Below are positions 37,180 through 46,062 of a stretch of DNA of 64,000 nt, piece after piece. The position numbers and the translations under genes are program-made. Below the pieces are notes generated by a model, which had not been told where the DNA came from, searched no databases, and saw only the letters and a list, made by a program, of their open reading frames with translations. The stretch's first letter is position 1. Each line of letters starts with the position of its first letter. Source of the stretch: an uncultured Bacteroidales bacterium (GTDB lineage: Bacteria > Bacteroidota > Bacteroidia > Bacteroidales > Bacteroidaceae); contig CACWTU010000001.1 in assembly GCA_902763885.1 (NCBI GenBank), positions 62,001 through 126,000 on the forward strand. Direction: 5' to 3'.

Positions 37180-38451
37180 TTAGAGATCCTGACCTATGTC
37201 CCTGCGGAAATATTTCTTCTCAAAATCAATTAGGCTTGCACCCTTGAATGAAAGAGCCAGAGCCTCCTCCTTGTCCTTACCGTATGAGCTTACTGCTATC
37301 ACGCGACCGCCCGCGGTAACCACGTTGCCGTTTGCATCGAAGGCGGTACCTGCATGGAAGACCACGCTGTCCTTTACCATGTCTATGCCACTTATGACAT
37401 AACCCTTGTCATAGTGTTGCGGATAACCGCCGGATACCAGCATCACACATACTGCAGAGCGCGGATCCTGCTCCAGAACCTTGGTGTCAAGATTGCCGGC
37501 AGCAACACCCTTGAAAAGTTCTACTATATCGCTCTTAAGACGGAGCATTACGGTTTCGGTCTCAGGATCACCCATACGGCAATTGTACTCAATAACCTTG
37601 GGATCACCGTCAACGTTGATAAGACCAAAGAAAATGAATCCTTTGTAATCCAGACCTTCTGCATCCAGTCCCTCAACGGTTGGGCGTATGATGCGGTCCT
37701 CAACCTTCTTCATCCACTCCTTGGTAGCAAACGGGACGGGTGAAACAGATCCCATACCACCGGTGTTAAGGCCGGTGTCATGCTCTCCTACACGTTTGTA
37801 GTCCTTGGCCTCAGGCAGTATCTTGTAGTGCTTGCCATCGGTCAATACGAATACGGAGCACTCAATACCGCTCATGAACTCCTCAATCACTACGCGGGAT
37901 GATGCGTTGCCGAACATTCCGCTCAGCATCTCCTTAAGTTCCTTCTTGGCCTCTTCAAGTGTGGGCAGAATCAGTACTCCCTTGCCGGCGCAAAGACCGT
38001 CTGCCTTGAGTACATAAGGAGCCTTTAAGGTCTCAAGGAACTTGAGCCCCTCCTCCAGATTCTCTCCTGTGAATGTCTGGTATGCTGCGGTGGGGATATT
38101 ATGACGCTGCATGAAACGCTTGGCAAAGTCCTTGCTGCCCTCCATCTGTGCGGCAGCCTTTGACGGGCCGATGACCGGGATGGCTTTCAGTGAAGCGTCA
38201 CTCTTGAAGTAGTCATAGATACCGTTTACCAGTGGATCCTCAGGACCTACAACCACCATATCGATCTTTTTATCCAGAACGAAAGCCTTGATGGCGTCAA
38301 AATCATTAGCCTTGATGGCTACGTTTTCACCGACATTTGCGGTTCCTGCATTGCCCGGTGCGATGTACAGTTTCTCAAGCTGTGGGCTTTGGGCAATCTT
38401 CCAGGCCAGAGCATGCTCACGGCCTCCGCTTCCAAGTAACAGAATCTTCAT
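37180..38451 (-). CDS. purD: Phosphoribosylamine-glycine ligase
   Basis: PurD joins glycine to phosphoribosylamine in the second step of purine synthesis. This 423-residue ATP-grasp enzyme starts with [20 protein letters not shown] and contains [12 protein letters not shown], the [11 protein letters not shown] motif and the metal-binding [12 protein letters not shown]. All match the family at normal length. It starts three bases after the stop of the rlmL-like gene, so the two form an operon. Confidence 0.96.
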   Translation of the reverse strand: MKILLLGSGGREHALAWKIAQSPQLEKLYIAPGNAGTANVGENVAIKANDFDAIKAFVLDKKIDMVVVGPEDPLVNGIYDYFKSDASLKAIPVIGPSKAAAQMEGSKDFAKRFMQRHNIPTAAYQTFTGENLEEGLKFLETLKAPYVLKADGLCAGKGVLILPTLEEAKKELKEMLSGMFGNASSRVVIEEFMSGIECSVFVLTDGKHYKILPEAKDYKRVGEHDTGLNTGGMGSVSPVPFATKEWMKKVEDRIIRPTVEGLDAEGLDYKGFIFFGLINVDGDPKVIEYNCRMGDPETETVMLRLKSDIVELFKGVAAGNLDTKVLEQDPRSAVCVMLVSGGYPQHYDKGYVISGIDMVKDSVVFHAGTAFDANGNVVTAGGRVIAVSSYGKDKEEALALSFKGASLIDFEKKYFRRDIGQDL

Positions 38452-38454
38452 ATC

Positions 38455-39993
38455 TTATTGTTTTTTGAATCCTTTTTTTGCTGCAGGACGGCCTGTGCCG
38501 CTGCTCTTGCGGAATGGTTTACCTTCTGATGATGATTTCCTGAAGGGTTTTGCTCCCTCTGTTTTGCGGAAAGTCTTACCTCCTTCACTTTTACGGAACG
38601 GCTTGTCTCCATCCTTGCGGAAAGACCTTGTACCCTCAGACTTCCTGAAAGGTTTATCTCCCTCTTTACGGAAAGGTTTCCTGTCTGAAGGTTTGCGTGC
38701 GGGTCTCTCTCTCTTAAAGTCTTTATTGTCAGTGTTCTCTATAAATTCAGCCTTACGTGCCTCCTCCTTTTCTGCCAGACGTGCCTTGTGGCGCAGTGTG
38801 CTGCTGCGGCGTGTAGGCAGGTCATCTTTCTTGAGACGGCGGTCACCTCCACGGAAATCATTATATCGGCCGTCAAAAATCTCGTACTTGCGCAGTTCGC
38901 AGGGCAGAGCTCCGTTGAAAAGGGGAATTTTTGCCGATGGCTTGAGTCCTATATTGTCAAAGCATTCATAGTGATAGCTTATTATCCAGGCCTCACCGCC
39001 TATAAGGGCATGCTTGAGGCGCTCTCCTATCATTTCATAGAGGCCCAACAGATTGTCATCAGTCAGACGCTCGCCGTATGGCGGGTTGGTAATGATTACG
39101 GTACGCTCCTTGACCGGTTCAAAATCCTTGAAGTCTCGCTGCTCAAACTGGATGGTATCCAGCAGGCCGGCAGCCTTGGCATTGCGCTTGGCTGTAAGAA
39201 TTGCTTTTGGGTCCTTGTCGTAGCCCTTTATGCTGAATTCAAAGTCGCGCTCGGCGGAGTCATCGTTATAGATCTGTTCAAATAGGTCGCGGTCAAAATC
39301 CTTCCACTTTTCAAAAGCGAAATGGCTGCGGAACAGGCCTGGAGCCATATTCTTGGCTATTAGTGCAGCCTCAATGGGAATTGTGCCGGATCCGCACATG
39401 GGGTCCACAAAATCTGATTTGCCGTCCCATCCGGACATGAGTATCATTCCTGCAGCCAGAACCTCATTCAGGGGAGCCTCCATAGCCTCTTGGCGATAGC
39501 CGCGCTTGTGCAGGGACTCGCCCGAACTGTCAAGAGACAGAGAGCAGTCATCATGTGAAATGTGAATGTGGAATGTCAGGTCCGGATTGGCAACGCTCAC
39601 GTTAGGGCGCTTGCCGTATTTTTCACGGAAATAGTCGGCAATGGCATCCTTTACACGGTAAGCCACAAACTTTGAGTGACGGAAATCCTCACTATAGACT
39701 ACTGAGTCAACTGCAAAACTGTCGCTCAAATCCATATACTTTTCCCAATCCACCTTACGGCAGATGTCATATACCTCATCGGCACTGTCGGCCTTGAAGT
39801 GAAGGAAGGGTTTAAGAATACGGATTGCAGTACGCAGATGGAAATTGGCTTTATACATCAAGGCTTTGTCGCCCTTGAATGATACCATTCGGTTGCCAAT
39901 GGCCACCCCATTGGCTCCAAGTTCAATAAGTTCCTTTGCAAGAATCTCTTCCAGCCCCTGGAAGGTCTTGGCTATCATTTCAAATTCTGTCAT
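38455..39993 (-). CDS. THUMP-domain rRNA N2-guanine methyltransferase with basic repeat tail
   Basis: The 512-residue protein has an N-terminal ferredoxin-like/THUMP part (about 1-160) and a Rossmann methyltransferase with the CGSGTIPIEAAL SAM loop (about 194-205) and NPPYGER (about 300-306). These are features of RlmL/YcbY enzymes that make m2G in 23S rRNA. After about residue 420 comes a lysine/arginine tail of seven FRK repeats (PFRKSEG-type), ending KKGFKKQ, probably a disordered RNA-binding segment. I chose ATG 39993 (MTEFEMIAKTF); the longer frame runs into the -7 element. Confidence 0.85.
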   Translation of the reverse strand: MTEFEMIAKTFQGLEEILAKELIELGANGVAIGNRMVSFKGDKALMYKANFHLRTAIRILKPFLHFKADSADEVYDICRKVDWEKYMDLSDSFAVDSVVYSEDFRHSKFVAYRVKDAIADYFREKYGKRPNVSVANPDLTFHIHISHDDCSLSLDSSGESLHKRGYRQEAMEAPLNEVLAAGMILMSGWDGKSDFVDPMCGSGTIPIEAALIAKNMAPGLFRSHFAFEKWKDFDRDLFEQIYNDDSAERDFEFSIKGYDKDPKAILTAKRNAKAAGLLDTIQFEQRDFKDFEPVKERTVIITNPPYGERLTDDNLLGLYEMIGERLKHALIGGEAWIISYHYECFDNIGLKPSAKIPLFNGALPCELRKYEIFDGRYNDFRGGDRRLKKDDLPTRRSSTLRHKARLAEKEEARKAEFIENTDNKDFKRERPARKPSDRKPFRKEGDKPFRKSEGTRSFRKDGDKPFRKSEGGKTFRKTEGAKPFRKSSSEGKPFRKSSGTGRPAAKKGFKKQ

Positions 39994-40017
39994 CAGAAAC
40001 GGGATGATTTCAGTCTG

Positions 40018-40025
40018 CAAAGGTA
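40018..40025 (-). promoter_or_regulatory. -7 promoter element of the rlmL-purD operon
   Basis: The minus strand reads TACCTTTG, an exact match 24 bases before the ATG at 39993. A long hairpin begins 16 bases further upstream. Confidence 0.6.
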
Positions 40026-40040
40026 ATCATTTTAAATTGA

Positions 40041-40147
40041 AAACAGGGGCACAAAGGGGACGGTTCTTTTTGTGCCCCTTTGTTGATACCCCAAAAGTTC
40101 TCTAAAATAGGGGCACAAAAAGAACCGTCCCCTTTGTGCCCCTGTTT
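40041..40147. repeat. Paired hairpin with 39-bp perfect arms, AAAGGGG family
   Basis: The left arm 40041-40079 and right arm 40109-40147 are exact reverse complements around a 29-base loop. Each arm also folds on itself through GGGGCACAAA/TTTGTGCCCC with the core GGGGACGGTTC, so this is two REP-like units head to head. It begins three bases after the stop of the upstream GH31 gene and ends before the rlmL promoter, occupying almost the whole spacer. Confidence 0.85.
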
Positions 40148-40150
40148 CAG

Positions 40151-42535
40151 TTAAAGTTTGACTGTGACTTTCTTGCCGGTGTAGGTTATGGTTTTGGCTT
40201 CGCTGCGCTTGCCATCCTTGATGAGGATTACGCGGAACTTGCGGTTCTTAATCATACCGTCGTATGTTCCTTTGCGTGCACCTATCGTCAGGCTGCGGCT
40301 CTTGTCGTTCCAGCTGAAATCTATCGTTGAAAAGGCGCCTTTCTCATAGTTGTAGTTGTCAAACTCATCTTCGTAGAGGCAGAATGTGCCGTTGGCTCCA
40401 GCATATACGCGTATCTCAAGGTCATCCCAAGGTTTCTCGGTAGAATACTGTACATCGGGGCCGATGGGCAATATGCTTCCGGCCTTTACGTATAGAGGTA
40501 TGCTCTTGATGTTTACGGTGCGTTCTATCTCTTGCCCACCGTCATATTTCTGCATGGTCTCAAAGTCATACCAGCTTGTTCCTGCGGGCAGATAAAGCCT
40601 GGTGCTCTTTGCCTCCATGAAGTCTACATTGCCTATTCCTGCACGACTCTTGCTCTGGGCTCTTTCCGGAGTGTACTTGGCTTCCAGAACAGGGGCTACA
40701 AGCAGTGAGCGGCCGAACATGAACTCATTACCTATGTTCCATACGTTACGGTCATTTTTGAAATCCATCATCAGGGCACGCTGGTAGGTGCCGTTACCCG
40801 CATTTACATCGTGTGCTAGAGAGTAGATGTAGGGGAGCAGGCTATAACGCATCTTGACTGCACCCAGCAGTGCATCATAGACCGGCTGACCAGCCTGACC
40901 GTAATAGTAAAGTTCACGCGGGACCTCGGTGCCGTGGCTGCGCATCATGGGGCAGAACACACCGTACTGCATCCATCTTACATAGAGTTCCTGATATAGA
41001 GGGTTCTGGGTAGCGCTGCCGTCCTGTGAACGCTCATTGTAGCTGTTGGCAAAGAATCCGCCCAGGTCACTGTTAAAGTTGGGGTTGCCGGTAAGGGCAA
41101 AGTTCAAGCCTGCGGGAACCTGGTTGCGTAGGCTGTTCCAGTTGGACTGTACGTCACCGGACCATGTATTGGAGCCGTAACGCTGCTGGCCGGCAAACAC
41201 AGAGCGGGTAAGGATAAGCACACGCTTGTCATTGCCGTTTGGCATAGCACGCTGGTTGTCATATACACCGCCCACTGCCATCAGGGGGAATGCGTTACGT
41301 ACCCTGCGCCAGGGACCCATCGCTGTGGGCAGGTCCAGGTCTGTCTCCTTAAAGTCCATGTGGTCAGGCTCGGTTGAGTCCATCCACCAGCCGTCAATGT
41401 TAAGGTCATAAAGGCGGGTCAGGTGATTCCAATATATGTCACGTGCCTCCTTGCTATAAGGGTCATACGGACGTACTCCCGATGGGTAGTCTCTGCGTGG
41501 AGGCCAGTCGGTGAGTCCGCTCTGCGGCCATGTCTCAATGTCAATGAGCATGTTTTTAGGTTCCAGCTCACGGTAGGGCTTGGTCATGGGGCCGAATGAT
41601 GACCATATTGAAATCATGAGTTTTGCATTCTGGTCATGAATATGCTTTATCCAGCGCTCGGGGTTGCTGAACTCGGGAGCGTTGAACTCCATAGCATTCC
41701 ACAGATAGTTGCTGCCCCAGTACTGCCAGTCCTGAATCATGACATCGATAGGCACTCCTGTTGAGCGGTAGCGGTCCAGAACCTCGGTCAGTTCGGCTGA
41801 TGATTTGTAGCGCTCGCGGCTCTGCATGAATCCGTAACTCCACAGAGGCAGCATGGGAACAGTGCCGGTAAGCTGGCGAATACCTGCTATGACGCCGTCG
41901 GCATCACCGCCCCAGATGAAGTAGTAATCTATGCAGCCGGCGTTTTCGGAAGTAAAGTAGAACTTTCCCTCCTCAATGCCCAGTGTGGTGGGAGAATAGT
42001 TGTCCCAAAACAGACCGTATCCCTTGATGGATTGGATGATATTGCAGTAGTCATCGGTGTTGCCCTGTATCATGCGGCGGTAGGTTCCGCTCTTGGCCAT
42101 CTTGCCGTCCTGTTGTATGCCGATGCCGTAAAGGGGTTCATCGGTATCCAGGTTGAATCCCTGGTCAACTGGTATATCGGCATAGTCCGGTCGGGTCATA
42201 GCTACATTGCCGTGACCGTAACCATTCTCGGCCAGCAGGACATTGCCTTTCTTGTCCATGAAGGTTACGTCATTGTCTGACACTTTTACTGTCAGTTCAG
42301 AGCTCTTGTAGATGATGGCTCCGTTCTGGGCCGTAACGGTATTCTTTACCTGCTCAGGCTGCATGATGACTGAGAGGCTCTGCTTTTTGTCGGGGTTATC
42401 CGGGCCTGTCTTGTAGATACGTACTATGGACGGGGTATAGAATGTAACCTGGGTGGTCCAATCGTCAGGTCCCTGGGCGCTGCAGAGGGTTGTTATCGCT
42501 GCAAGCGCAAAGCAAACAGTCAGTAATCTTTTCAT
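40151..42535 (-). CDS. GH31 alpha-glycosidase (alpha-xylosidase-like)
   Basis: This 794-residue exported enzyme has a signal peptide (cut near LCSAQ). The GH31 barrel has the catalytic nucleophile in WWMDSTEPD (Asp386), the acid/base region around TWSGDVQSNW and the substrate-site PMMRSHGTE. WMDSTEP and the domain layout fit alpha-xylosidases of the xyloglucan type better than alpha-glucosidases, but specificity is inference. It ends in a beta-sandwich domain. It lies one base downstream of a second GH31 gene, so the two are co-expressed. No SusC/SusD pair is within the window. Confidence 0.88.
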   Translation of the reverse strand: MKRLLTVCFALAAITTLCSAQGPDDWTTQVTFYTPSIVRIYKTGPDNPDKKQSLSVIMQPEQVKNTVTAQNGAIIYKSSELTVKVSDNDVTFMDKKGNVLLAENGYGHGNVAMTRPDYADIPVDQGFNLDTDEPLYGIGIQQDGKMAKSGTYRRMIQGNTDDYCNIIQSIKGYGLFWDNYSPTTLGIEEGKFYFTSENAGCIDYYFIWGGDADGVIAGIRQLTGTVPMLPLWSYGFMQSRERYKSSAELTEVLDRYRSTGVPIDVMIQDWQYWGSNYLWNAMEFNAPEFSNPERWIKHIHDQNAKLMISIWSSFGPMTKPYRELEPKNMLIDIETWPQSGLTDWPPRRDYPSGVRPYDPYSKEARDIYWNHLTRLYDLNIDGWWMDSTEPDHMDFKETDLDLPTAMGPWRRVRNAFPLMAVGGVYDNQRAMPNGNDKRVLILTRSVFAGQQRYGSNTWSGDVQSNWNSLRNQVPAGLNFALTGNPNFNSDLGGFFANSYNERSQDGSATQNPLYQELYVRWMQYGVFCPMMRSHGTEVPRELYYYGQAGQPVYDALLGAVKMRYSLLPYIYSLAHDVNAGNGTYQRALMMDFKNDRNVWNIGNEFMFGRSLLVAPVLEAKYTPERAQSKSRAGIGNVDFMEAKSTRLYLPAGTSWYDFETMQKYDGGQEIERTVNIKSIPLYVKAGSILPIGPDVQYSTEKPWDDLEIRVYAGANGTFCLYEDEFDNYNYEKGAFSTIDFSWNDKSRSLTIGARKGTYDGMIKNRKFRVILIKDGKRSEAKTITYTGKKVTVKL

Positions 42536-42536
42536 A

Positions 42537-44882
42537 TTATCTCAAATCTATTAAATGATCAGCTTTTTCAAATACCGGAATGCAGTCCTTTGATACTTCA
42601 ACGTCAACGTAAGTACCTCCTTTATAGACATAAGGTTTGACCATGATGCCCTTCTCTGATGCGTTGACCAAGGCATTGAATGAAACCCATTCTTGCCCGT
42701 TACCAGGCAGATATACGCGCATTGTCTTTATGCCGGGCTCAGTTACAGGACATACCAGCAGTGACGGGCCGAACATGAATTCTGTCTGCTGCTTGAGAGC
42801 CTCAGTATCATTAGGATAATCAAATACAAGCGGGCGCATCATGGTGTAGTTCTCTTCACTTACCCTTTTGGCACAATCCAGGATATACGGCTGGAGTTTG
42901 TAGCGCAGGTCTATCTGCTTGCGGAATATCTGCTGTGTCTCCTCTGAGTAGTTCCAGGGCTCGGTGCGGCTCATATAACCGTGTACACGCATGAAAGGCA
43001 GATATACGGCAATCTGTATCCATCGCAGCATACGCTCCTGATAATCGGGATCGGTATATTGGTTGTTTGGACGGAAGAATCCGCCTGCATCGTATGTCCA
43101 CCAGGGTTGTCCTGTAGCCATCAGGTTAAGGCCTCCTGTTATCTGGCGGCGCAGGGTCTCCCAGTCATTGCCTACATCACCCGACCAGTTGATGGCGCCG
43201 TAACGCTGTATTCCGGTGAATCCGCTACGGGTCAGTATCATGGGGTCACGGTCGGGCTGATCCTTCTTAAGGCCGTTATAAACGGTATGGTTAACCATGT
43301 TGGGGTATGCGTTGCGGTAGAACTCTCCAGGAATCTTACCGCCGGCCACCATACGTCCCTTCAGGTCATCGTTCTCAGGCTCGGTAGCGTCCTGCCACCA
43401 TGCGTCTATTCCTGTGGGGAGCAGGCGCTCACTGAAATTCTTCCAATAGGCATCGGCTGCTTTGGGGTTGAAGAAATCTATCCAGTCTGTGCCGTCTATA
43501 TAATATCCTGCAGCGTTCATCTGGCGGCCCACCTCGGAGTTCTTGTCAATCTTGGACCATACGGAGAGCATGAGTTTCATGTCCATGCTGTGAAGCTCGT
43601 CGGTCATGGCCTTGGGGTTGGGGTACTTGCCCTCGTCAAACTGCATGGCGTTCCAGCCGTACTTACCCCACCACTGCCAGTCTTGCACTATCACGCTGGT
43701 CTTGTAGCCCTCATCATTAAGACGATGGGCGTTCTCCAGGAGTTCCTTCTGGCTGTCATAACGCTCGCGGCAGTGTATGTAACCGAAAGCCCAGTCAGGC
43801 ATTTGCGGAACCTTACCGGTCAGGTTGCGATAGGAACTGATTATCTCATCCGCGCTGCCGGCAAATACGGTGTAGTCAAGTGCCACGGCCACCGGCGACA
43901 GGAATGTGGTGACATCAGTAACCTTGCGTACGCCTACCGTCGGCTTGTCTCCGCGTGATCCGCTTACGAATATCTTGTGTGTACCCTTGTCAAGATGTGT
44001 TATGGCCGATGATGTGGGCGGCAGCCATGTGTTGTTGGCATTGATTACTGTATCGCCGTCAATGGTGAGCAGATGCTTGCGTGCCATTGACTGGCCTACA
44101 TCAAGCAGTATGGAGTAATCACCGCTCTCCTTAACCTCGATTTCACCGCTGAAATCGTTGAAGAAACGACGCTCGCGAACATTACCTGCGGTACCGGTAG
44201 CATTAACCGTTACCGATGTCCCGTCCGATCCTCCCTGCTGGAGTTCGATGAAAAAGTCAGACGGGTTATATTCTGTAAGTCCATAGTTGTTCCAGAGTAT
44301 TCCGTATCCCTTGTTGGATATTATCATGGGGATTGAAATCTGTGTATTTACCTGGGTCAGACGCCGTGACAGGCCGCGTATGTTCAGGTATCCGTCCTGG
44401 AACTGGCCTGTTCCGAATATGAACTCATCGGGCGAGGTCCTGAAAGATTGGGATACCGAGAGATAATTCAAAGGCTCAGCCTCAGTCCTGAGTATGGCCG
44501 ATATGGGGAGCGCATCAAGTATTACGTTATTATCGGCGTCAATGAAGGTGAGTTTCCCGTTGCGCGGGTTGATGCGTACTCCAAGGTTCCCTTTATCGGG
44601 CATGAGAATAATATTATTGCCCTTTGTGGTGATATTCACCTTGATGTTGTTCTTAGGGTTCTCCGTATAGACCAGCTCTTCCAGTTGGGGTAGCTTTATG
44701 TCCTGGGGAACACACTGGACGCGTATGGAACCGGGAGAAGGAACGGTGACTGTCAGTTTTCCTTGAGCGGAGTTGAGAGCTACTCCGTTGTCCAGTTCCT
44801 GATAAGTAGAACTACAACTGCAAACGCCCATAGCCAGAAAAGGAAAGGCTATTGCATACAAAAATGCGAATCTTAATTTCAT
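42537..44882 (-). CDS. GH31 alpha-glycosidase lipoprotein with PA14-like insertion
   Basis: This 781-residue enzyme is probably a lipoprotein: the N-terminus has a hydrophobic stretch ending GVCSC, Cys22 or 24. The N-terminal beta-sandwich is interrupted at about 220-330 by a PA14-like module (RRFFNDFSGEIEVKESGDY, LLTIDGDTV, LDKGTHKIFVSG), as in xyloglucan alpha-xylosidases such as Cellvibrio Xyl31A. The nucleophile lies in WWQDATEPEN (Asp498), and the acid/base motif is INWSGDVGNDW. It is the first gene of the pair, with TAAATTTG at 44912-44919 as promoter. Two different enzymes suggest sequential trimming of an alpha-linked side chain. Confidence 0.85.
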   Translation of the reverse strand: MKLRFAFLYAIAFPFLAMGVCSCSSTYQELDNGVALNSAQGKLTVTVPSPGSIRVQCVPQDIKLPQLEELVYTENPKNNIKVNITTKGNNIILMPDKGNLGVRINPRNGKLTFIDADNNVILDALPISAILRTEAEPLNYLSVSQSFRTSPDEFIFGTGQFQDGYLNIRGLSRRLTQVNTQISIPMIISNKGYGILWNNYGLTEYNPSDFFIELQQGGSDGTSVTVNATGTAGNVRERRFFNDFSGEIEVKESGDYSILLDVGQSMARKHLLTIDGDTVINANNTWLPPTSSAITHLDKGTHKIFVSGSRGDKPTVGVRKVTDVTTFLSPVAVALDYTVFAGSADEIISSYRNLTGKVPQMPDWAFGYIHCRERYDSQKELLENAHRLNDEGYKTSVIVQDWQWWGKYGWNAMQFDEGKYPNPKAMTDELHSMDMKLMLSVWSKIDKNSEVGRQMNAAGYYIDGTDWIDFFNPKAADAYWKNFSERLLPTGIDAWWQDATEPENDDLKGRMVAGGKIPGEFYRNAYPNMVNHTVYNGLKKDQPDRDPMILTRSGFTGIQRYGAINWSGDVGNDWETLRRQITGGLNLMATGQPWWTYDAGGFFRPNNQYTDPDYQERMLRWIQIAVYLPFMRVHGYMSRTEPWNYSEETQQIFRKQIDLRYKLQPYILDCAKRVSEENYTMMRPLVFDYPNDTEALKQQTEFMFGPSLLVCPVTEPGIKTMRVYLPGNGQEWVSFNALVNASEKGIMVKPYVYKGGTYVDVEVSKDCIPVFEKADHLIDLR

Positions 44883-44911
44883 ATTATTTAGGGTTAGTTA
44901 TTGATTTGCAG

Positions 44912-44919
44912 CAAATTTA
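44912..44919 (-). promoter_or_regulatory. -7 promoter element of the GH31 operon
   Basis: The minus strand reads TAAATTTG, an exact match, 29 bases before the ATG at 44882. Confidence 0.55.
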
Positions 44920-44991
44920 ATGAAACATATCGTAATATGCCCCATAATTCCGGAAAAGAGTCTAATTTTACTGCCACTTAGCATACTTATT

Positions 44992-45909
44992 ATGAGAAAG
45001 CAATTACTACTGTTCCTTACATTGGTCTTATCATTTTTATCTATCCATGCCCAGTCAGTGCAACAACTGCCTCCTTCCGTTCCGGATTATGTGGTTTTTG
45101 CCGGTCAAACCATAAAATTTGACCGGGCCGACCTTAGGGAGCGCTTGGATCGTGAACTTATCGCGTTCACCTATTCCCATAACATGTCAACCCTGATGAT
45201 CAAAAGGGCCAACAGATACTTTCCGCAGGTAGAGCCCATACTCAAGCGCATGGGTGTGCCCGATGACCTCAAATATCTTATGGTAATTGAGAGCAACCTG
45301 GACCCCCAGGCGGCGTCAAGTGCAGGAGCCGCCGGTCTGTGGCAGTTCATACAGTCAACAGGCAGGGCGTATGGGCTTGAAGTTAATGCCAATATCGATG
45401 AGCGTTATCATACGGTCAAGGCAACTGAGGCGGCCTGCCGTTTCCTCAAGGAAGCCTATGAGAAATACGGAAACTGGATGACTGTAGCAGCCAGTTACAA
45501 CGGTGGTCAGCAGGGTATGGACCGCAGGATTCTGGACCAGCATCAGACCGATGCTATGGATATGTGGCTCGTCAATGAGACTTCCCGCTATATATTCCGC
45601 CTGCTTGCGGTCAAGATGATGTTCGAGAACCCGTCCCTGTTCGGATTCAGTTTCAAGCGCGAGGACCTCTATCCGTATATCCCCATCAAGGAGCAGGTCA
45701 AGATAACCGATCCCGTTGAGGATCTGGTCAGTTTTGCCGAGGACCACGGCATATCATACGCCGATCTCAAGCGTGCCAACCTGTGGCTTAGGGAAACCAA
45801 ACTCAACAACAAGTCACACCGCACCTATTACATCGACATCCCTGATGTAAAGGCCCTGTACTATGACCCTTCTAAGACCAAGGTTCACAGTCCCGCCTGG
45901 GTAAAGTAA
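44992..45909 (+). CDS. Lytic transglycosylase (SLT domain, MltD-like)
   Basis: This 305-residue exported enzyme cleaves peptidoglycan glycan strands with 1,6-anhydro product formation. It has a signal peptide (cut near SIHAQ). The SLT domain carries the catalytic glutamate in VIESNLDPQA (about 109-118), AGLWQFIQSTGR (about 124-135) and the AASYNGG motif. After about residue 230 the protein lacks LysM repeats, unlike E. coli MltD. I chose the ATG at 44992 because it gives a clean signal peptide. The stop codon is followed at once by an ATTGARA heptamer array. Confidence 0.9.
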   Translation: MRKQLLLFLTLVLSFLSIHAQSVQQLPPSVPDYVVFAGQTIKFDRADLRERLDRELIAFTYSHNMSTLMIKRANRYFPQVEPILKRMGVPDDLKYLMVIESNLDPQAASSAGAAGLWQFIQSTGRAYGLEVNANIDERYHTVKATEAACRFLKEAYEKYGNWMTVAASYNGGQQGMDRRILDQHQTDAMDMWLVNETSRYIFRLLAVKMMFENPSLFGFSFKREDLYPYIPIKEQVKITDPVEDLVSFAEDHGISYADLKRANLWLRETKLNNKSHRTYYIDIPDVKALYYDPSKTKVHSPAWVK

Positions 45910-45944
45910 ATTGAAAATTGAGAATTGAGAATTGAAAATTGAAA
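45910..45944 (+). repeat. ATTGARA heptamer array (5 copies)
   Basis: Five direct copies of a seven-base unit (ATTGAAA, ATTGAGA, ATTGAGA, ATTGAAA, ATTGAAA) start at the base after the transglycosylase stop codon. Similar arrays lie at 46045-46062, 47526-47560 and 47622-47656, and inside a coding sequence at 60091-60118. Confidence 0.9.
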
Positions 45945-45988
45945 ATTTGCTTGATTAGAATCAGATTCAGAATTAATAATTACAACAA

Positions 45989-46021
45989 AAAGCGCACCGA
46001 GTTATATTCTCAGTGCGCTTT
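45989..46021. terminator. Bidirectional terminator between the transglycosylase and metK
   Basis: The arms AAAGCGCACCGAG (45989-46001) and CTCAGTGCGCTTT (46009-46021) pair at 12 of 13 positions around a seven-base loop. An A-run precedes and TTTCTTT follows, so it can act as a rho-independent terminator on both strands for these convergent genes. Confidence 0.8.
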
Positions 46022-46044
46022 CTTTATATAACGCAGGTGCTTGT

Positions 46045-46062
46045 AATTTTCAATTTTCAATT
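46045..46062 (-). repeat. ATTGAAA heptamer pair at the metK stop
   Basis: Two copies in minus-strand orientation (read on the plus strand as ATTTTCAATTTTCAAT). The array touches the metK stop codon at 46061-46063. The preceding plus-strand ACGCAGGT also precedes the array at 47622, so the shared element is longer than the heptamers. Confidence 0.7.

Noticed and set aside
42981-43958. Long open frame (325 codons) on the plus strand
   Set aside because: It is entirely antisense to the GH31 gene with intact catalytic motifs; its translation has no recognisable domain and reflects codon bias of the real gene.
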